Source: an uncultured Lachnospiraceae bacterium
GTDB lineage: Bacteria > Bacillota > Clostridia > Lachnospirales > Lachnospiraceae
DNA: 9,234 bases
NCBI GenBank assembly: GCA_910583815.1
Contig: CAJTZB010000098.1
Coordinates: 1 to 9,234 of the forward strand
Reading direction: 5' to 3'
This document shows, piece after piece, positions 6,087-9,234 of the stretch. The notes beneath the pieces were generated by a model that did not search any database, was not told where the DNA came from, and was given only the letters and a program-made list of their open reading frames with translations. The position numbers and the translations under genes were made by a program. Numbering within the stretch: position 1 is the stretch's first letter; each line of letters opens with the position of its first letter.

Positions 6087-6491
6087 ATGGCTAAAAAGAC
6101 AGTTACAGCAGCTAAGAAGACTGCTAAAAAGCGTGTAAAAAAGAATGTCGATCGTGGACAGGCACATATCCAGTCGTCCTTTAATAATACAATTGTTACT
6201 CTGACAGATGCAGAAGGAAATGCTATTTCCTGGGCAAGTGCCGGTGGATTAGGCTTCAGAGGTTCCAGAAAGTCCACTCCTTATGCTGCGCAGATGGCAG
6301 CTGAGACAGCAGCAAAGGCTGCACTGCCTCATGGCCTTAAGTCCGTTGACGTTATGGTTAAGGGACCAGGTTCCGGCAGAGAAGCCGCAATCCGTGCGCT
6401 TCAGGCATGTGGCATCGAAGTAACCAGCATTAAAGACGTTACTCCGGTTCCGCACAACGGATGCAGACCGCCAAAGCGTAGAAGAGTTTAA
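6087..6491 (+). CDS. rpsK: 30S ribosomal protein S11
   Basis: A 134-residue S11 of the small-subunit platform, where it contacts mRNA in the E-site region and the 690 and 790 loops of 16S rRNA. The first 20 residues are an Ala/Lys-rich basic extension; the conserved body begins near residue 24 with QAHIQSSFNNTIVTLTD. The universal C-terminus NGCRPPKRRRV is intact. AGGAGG at 6074-6079 precedes the ATG by seven bases. Only 15 bases separate it from rpsM and 18 from rpsD, consistent with one transcript. Confidence 0.98.
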   Translation: MAKKTVTAAKKTAKKRVKKNVDRGQAHIQSSFNNTIVTLTDAEGNAISWASAGGLGFRGSRKSTPYAAQMAAETAAKAALPHGLKSVDVMVKGPGSGREAAIRALQACGIEVTSIKDVTPVPHNGCRPPKRRRV

Positions 6492-6509
6492 TTAAGGAGG
6501 TAAAAAATC

Positions 6510-7106
6510 ATGGCAAGAGATATGGGGCCGGTATTAAAGAAATGTAGATCCCTTGGTATTGAACCAATGGTGCTTGGTATTGATAAAAAGTCCAACAGAA
6601 ACTTTGCAAGAGCAGGCAAGAAGGTAAGCGAATATGGCTTACAGTTACGTGAAAAGCAGAAGGCTAAGTTTATCTATGGCGTATTGGAAAAGCCATTCCG
6701 TAACAATTTCGAGAAGGCTGCCAAGATGAAGGAAGGCACAACCGGCGATAATATGCTGATACTTCTGGAGTTAAGACTGGACAATGTAATGTTCCGTCTT
6801 GGATATGGCAGGACCAGAAAGGAAGCAAGGCAGATTGTTGACCACAAGCATGTGCTTGTAAACGGCAAGTGCGTAAGCATTCCTTCCTATAAAGTAAAGG
6901 CAGGAGATGTTATCTCCATCAAAGAAAAGTACAAGAGTGCACAGAGATATAAGGATATCCTTGAAGTAACAGGAGGAAGAACCGTGCCGGCTTGGTTAGA
7001 TGCTGACCATGAAAACCTCACAGGTACCGTAAAAGAGCTTCCTTCCAGAGACGTAATCGATGTTCCTGTAAACGCAACGCTTATCGTCGAGTTATATTCT
7101 AAATAA
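6510..7106 (+). CDS. rpsD: 30S ribosomal protein S4
   Basis: A 198-residue primary-binding S4 that nucleates assembly of the 16S rRNA 5' domain. The body is typical: SEYGLQLREKQKAKFIYGV (40-58) and the S4 RNA-binding fold LDNVMFRLGYGRTRKEARQ (90-108). The N-terminus is the variable part. It has a single cysteine (C12), so no four-cysteine zinc knuckle, and it lacks the YAPGPHGPG segment of Bacillus S4. I recall this shortened form from Lachnospiraceae. AAGGAGG at 6494-6500 precedes the ATG by nine bases. S4 is a translational autoregulator in E. coli (alpha operon) and B. subtilis (its own leader), which is relevant to the structured gap upstream of rpsM. Confidence 0.97.
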   Translation: MARDMGPVLKKCRSLGIEPMVLGIDKKSNRNFARAGKKVSEYGLQLREKQKAKFIYGVLEKPFRNNFEKAAKMKEGTTGDNMLILLELRLDNVMFRLGYGRTRKEARQIVDHKHVLVNGKCVSIPSYKVKAGDVISIKEKYKSAQRYKDILEVTGGRTVPAWLDADHENLTGTVKELPSRDVIDVPVNATLIVELYSK

Positions 7107-7125
7107 TAGGAGAAAAAGCCCTATT
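7105..7125 (+). promoter_or_regulatory. Small hairpin between rpsD and rpoA
   Basis: AATAGG (7105-7110) pairs with CCTATT (7120-7125) around a nine-base A-rich loop, starting within the rpsD stop codon and ending six bases before the rpoA ribosome binding site. There is no T-run. It may act as an mRNA-processing or translational spacer, or be chance. Confidence 0.3.
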
Positions 7126-7145
7126 ACCCAAAAGGAGGATCCGCT

Positions 7146-8111
7146 TTGTTTGATTTCGATTTTAAACCGGCAAAAATTGAGATTGCTGAAATATCTGAAG
7201 ATAAAAAATATGGCCGATTTGTTGTAGAGCCTCTGGAAAGAGGGTACGGTACAACCTTAGGTAATTCTTTAAGAAGAATTATGCTTTCCTCATTACCGGG
7301 TTCTGCTGTCAGTCAGGTCAAGATTGACGGTGTTGTGCATGAATTCAGCGGCATTCCTGGCGTTAAGGAAGACGTAACGGAAATCATCATGAACATCAAG
7401 AGCCTGGCTATTAAGAATACGAGCGAGACGAATGAGCCAAAAACCGCATATATTGAGTTTGAAGGCGAAGGTGTCGTAACGGCAGCTGATATTCAGACAG
7501 ATCCGGATATTGAAATTATCAACAAGGATCAGGTGATTGCGACATTAAACGGCGGCGCTGATTCCAAGCTTTATATGGAACTCACCATTACAAATGGCAG
7601 AGGCTATATCAGTGCGGACAAGAACAAGAATGACGACCTTCCAATCGGTGTGATTGCGGTCGATTCCATCTATACCCCGGTAGAGCGTGTCAACCTTACG
7701 GTTGAGAACACGCGCGTGGGTCAGATTACGGATTTTGATAAACTGACGTTGGATGTATATACAAAGGGTACTTTGGCCCCGGATGAGGCAGTCAGCCTTG
7801 CAGCTAAAGTTCTCAGCGTACATCTGAATTCCTTTATTGATCTTTCCGAGCATGCCAAGACAGCAGAAATCATGGTAGAGAAGGAAGACAACGAAAAGGA
7901 AAAGGTTCTTGAAATGAGCATTGACGAGCTGGAGCTTTCTGTTCGTTCCTATAACTGCTTAAAGAGGGCCGGCATCAATACGGTGGAAGAACTGACAAAC
8001 CGTTCTCCGGAAGATATGATGAAAGTCCGTAATTTGGGACGTAAATCCTTGGAAGAGGTACTTGCAAAATTGAAAGAACTTGGGTTGTCATTGAACCTGA
8101 GTGAAGAATAA
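7146..8111 (+). CDS. rpoA: DNA-directed RNA polymerase alpha subunit
   Basis: A 321-residue alpha subunit, close to the usual Firmicutes length. The N-terminal assembly domain (about 1-235) carries EPLERGYGTTLGNSLRRIMLSS (28-49), the dimerisation and beta-contact signature, and the linker is highly charged (245-256). The C-terminal domain (about 258-315) keeps the DNA- and activator-contacting residues: R267, N270, C271, G298, K300 and S301, matching E. coli R265, N268, C269, G296, K298 and S299. The start is TTG at 7146, supported by AAAGGAGG at 7131-7138 seven bases upstream and by good family similarity from FKPAKIEIAEI onward; no ATG or GTG lies suitably close. The TTG could damp its translation relative to its ribosomal neighbours. 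Confidence 0.97.
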   Translation: MFDFDFKPAKIEIAEISEDKKYGRFVVEPLERGYGTTLGNSLRRIMLSSLPGSAVSQVKIDGVVHEFSGIPGVKEDVTEIIMNIKSLAIKNTSETNEPKTAYIEFEGEGVVTAADIQTDPDIEIINKDQVIATLNGGADSKLYMELTITNGRGYISADKNKNDDLPIGVIAVDSIYTPVERVNLTVENTRVGQITDFDKLTLDVYTKGTLAPDEAVSLAAKVLSVHLNSFIDLSEHAKTAEIMVEKEDNEKEKVLEMSIDELELSVRSYNCLKRAGINTVEELTNRSPEDMMKVRNLGRKSLEEVLAKLKELGLSLNLSEE

Positions 8112-8125
8112 TAGGAGGTAAAACA

Positions 8126-8662
8126 ATGGCAGGCTATAGAAAACTGGGCAGAACTTCCAGCCAGAGAAAAGCATTGTTAAGAAATCAGGTAACATGCCTG
8201 TTGTATCATGGCAAGATTGTTACTACAGAAGCAAGAGCAAAAGAAATCCGCAGAATTGCTGAGCATATGATTACATTAGCCGTAAAGGAAAAAGACAACT
8301 TTGAAACCGTTACCGTAAAGTCGAAGGTTGCCCGCAAGGACAAAGACGGCAAGAGAGTAAAAGAAGTGGTAGACGGCAAGAAGAGAGATGTTTTTGATGA
8401 AGTAGAAAAGGAAATCAAAAAGGATTCCCCTTCCAGGCTTCATGCAAGAAAGCAGATGGCAAAAGTGTTCTACAGAGTGACGGAAGTTCCGAAGGAAGCA
8501 GCCGGCAGAAAGAGAAACACAAAGAAAATTGACATGCCGACCAAGATGTTTGAGGAAATTGCTCCAAAGTATGTAGGACGTAACGGCGGTTATACAAGAA
8601 TCGTTAAGATTGGTCCGCGTAAGGGCGATGCTGCAATGCAGGTACTGATTGAGTTGGTATAA
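8126..8662 (+). CDS. rplQ: 50S ribosomal protein L17, with charged insertion
   Basis: L17 lies near the exit-tunnel side of the large subunit. The N-terminus GYRKLGRTSSQRKALLRN and the C-terminus GRNGGYTRIVKIGPRKGD...IELV are diagnostic. The protein is 178 residues, against about 120 in Bacillus. The extra length is mainly a highly charged segment at about residues 57-100, rich in Lys, Asp and Glu, inserted between the first helical pair and the SRLHARKQMAKVFY helix; a smaller addition lies near 124-138. The reading frame is intact throughout, so this is an insertion in the family, not a fusion by frameshift. AGGAGG at 8113-8118 precedes the ATG by seven bases, 14 bases after rpoA. It is the last gene before the operon terminator. 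Confidence 0.96.
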   Translation: MAGYRKLGRTSSQRKALLRNQVTCLLYHGKIVTTEARAKEIRRIAEHMITLAVKEKDNFETVTVKSKVARKDKDGKRVKEVVDGKKRDVFDEVEKEIKKDSPSRLHARKQMAKVFYRVTEVPKEAAGRKRNTKKIDMPTKMFEEIAPKYVGRNGGYTRIVKIGPRKGDAAMQVLIELV

Positions 8663-8669
8663 TCTATAA

Positions 8670-8704
8670 ACAATAGAATCTGCATTTTGTGAGAATTTTA
8701 TTGT
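8670..8704 (+). other. AT-rich stem-loop in the rplQ 3' untranslated region
   Basis: Bases 8670-8679 pair with 8695-8704 (10 bp, one G-T wobble) around a 15-base loop. It lies between the rplQ stop and the terminator. It lacks a T-run. It could protect the 3' end or be an older, decayed terminator; this is inference. Confidence 0.4.
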
Positions 8705-8717
8705 CATAGACAAAGAG

Positions 8718-8755
8718 AAACGCAAGGCTCTGAAAAAGAGTTTTGCGTTTTTTTT
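8718..8755 (+). terminator. Strong intrinsic terminator of the rpmJ-rplQ operon
   Basis: Bases 8718-8731 pair with 8737-8750, a 14-bp stem with two G-T wobbles around GAAAA. The tail is eight consecutive T residues (8748-8755). It ends the ribosomal and RNA polymerase operon 56 bases after the rplQ stop. Confidence 0.92.
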
Positions 8756-8845
8756 AACCAAAAGAAACTGTGCCGTAAGAACACGGATTGAGCATATCGA
8801 CATCTGCGCACCAACATTGCCATAAAAATAAGCAATATGGGGAAG

Positions 8846-8874
8846 TTTTCAGAAGAAAAAAAGTGTGGTATAAT
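8846..8874 (+). promoter_or_regulatory. Extended -10 promoter for the acyltransferase gene
   Basis: TATAAT at 8869-8874 is a perfect -10 preceded by TGG (8866-8868), giving an extended -10. TTTTCA at 8846-8851 is a modest -35 at 17-base spacing. The start would be near 8881, giving a leader of about 50 bases. A small inverted repeat, GGTGT with ACACC (8881-8885 and 8892-8896), lies at the presumed start of the transcript. Confidence 0.75.
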
Positions 8875-8928
8875 ATCTATGGTGTCGGTGCACACCGGCG
8901 CTATATTACCAAGGGAGAAAGCTGACCG

Positions 8929-9234
8929 ATGCGTAAACATTATATTGACAATCTCCGGAATCTCACGATTTTGCTGCTCTTTCCGGTACATACGCTTATG
9001 GTTTGGAACGATTTTGGTTCAAAGTTCTATATATGGCAGAGAGAAAACCGCCTGCTCAGTACATGTATTGTCTTAGTGAACCCTTGGTTTATGCCGCTCT
9101 TATTTGGACTGGCAGGCATCAGTGCAAGACATGCGTTAGAAAAGCGCTCTGTCAGCGAGTTTGTGAAAGAGCGTGTGTATAAACTGCTGCTTCCGTTCTT
9201 ATTTGGCACGGTGTTTCTTGTTCCTGTTCAGACC
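8929..9234 (+). CDS. Membrane acyltransferase family 3 protein (5' part)
   Basis: The first 102 codons of a gene that continues past the window. The start RKHYIDNLRNLTILLLFPVH is typical of the Acyl_transf_3 family (OafA/OpgC-like integral membrane O-acyltransferases that modify surface glycans, lipids or secondary metabolites), including the conserved histidine H21 at the end of the first membrane segment. Membrane segments are predicted near 11-27, 44-64 and 86-102. The stretch SVSEFVKERVYKLLLPFLFG (74-93) is the family's R-x2-(R/K)-L-x-P-F signature. The ATG at 8929 follows GGGAGAAAG; an in-frame TGA at 8923-8925 excludes any earlier start. It has its own promoter and lies after the ribosomal terminator, so it is functionally separate. 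The acyl donor and acceptor cannot be deduced from this fragment. Confidence 0.85.
   Translation, partial: MRKHYIDNLRNLTILLLFPVHTLMVWNDFGSKFYIWQRENRLLSTCIVLVNPWFMPLLFGLAGISARHALEKRSVSEFVKERVYKLLLPFLFGTVFLVPVQT

Noticed and set aside
8276..8803. Minus-strand ORF of 175 codons antisense to rplQ
   Set aside because: It is a shadow of the rplQ codons and passes through the operon terminator; the plus-strand L17 is unambiguous.
8837..9076. Plus-strand ORF of 79 codons over the acyltransferase start
   Set aside because: It contains the promoter -10 within it and is out of frame with the acyltransferase, which has a ribosome binding site and clear family similarity.
1..9234. CRISPR array, tRNA or rRNA genes
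   Set aside because: I saw no regularly spaced repeats, tRNA cloverleaf or rRNA signature anywhere in the window.

Overview
The window looks like chromosomal DNA from a Gram-positive Clostridia bacterium, most likely Lachnospiraceae. The grounds are the translation and RNA polymerase genes. IF-1, S13, S11 and the alpha subunit read as Firmicutes forms. S4 has the shortened N-terminus I associate with Lachnospiraceae, and L17 is enlarged by a charged insertion to 178 residues. Shine-Dalgarno sites are strong (AGGAGG type) and intrinsic terminators are classical. The family-level assignment is an inference; no rRNA gene is present to confirm it.

Layout. (1) 1-345: infA, the end of the upstream ribosomal-protein operon, closed by a 21-bp terminator hairpin. 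(2) 346-878: an AT-rich, gene-poor leader with a weak promoter candidate, small hairpins and two doubtful short ORFs. (3) 879-4807: a two-gene unit encoding a cytosolic GH38 alpha-mannosidase (Ams1/MAN2C1 type) and a PhnP-like metallo-beta-lactamase-fold hydrolase, closed by its own terminator. (4) 4853-5116: a good sigma-A promoter followed by rpmJ, a 37-codon gene with a GTG start. (5) 5117-5702: a 586-base gap with no credible protein gene but a dense set of nested complementary segments. I propose it holds an unrecognised structured RNA. (6) 5703-8662: rpsM-rpsK-rpsD-rpoA-rplQ, tightly packed, each with a strong ribosome binding site, ending at a strong terminator. (7) 8846-9234: an extended -10 promoter and the first 102 codons of a membrane acyltransferase that runs off the window.

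How it fits together. In most Firmicutes infA, rpmJ, rpsM, rpsK, rpsD, rpoA and rplQ are contiguous. Here a self-contained catabolic pair sits between infA and rpmJ, and the operon has been re-wired around it: infA terminates early and rpmJ-rplQ starts from a new promoter. S4, the product of the third gene after the long gap, is a known translational autoregulator in other bacteria. The gap RNA upstream of rpsM is therefore a plausible but unproven control element. The strongest candidate for something undescribed is the 5265-5654 RNA; second is the pairing of the GH38 enzyme with a PhnP-like hydrolase in the absence of any phosphonate genes.
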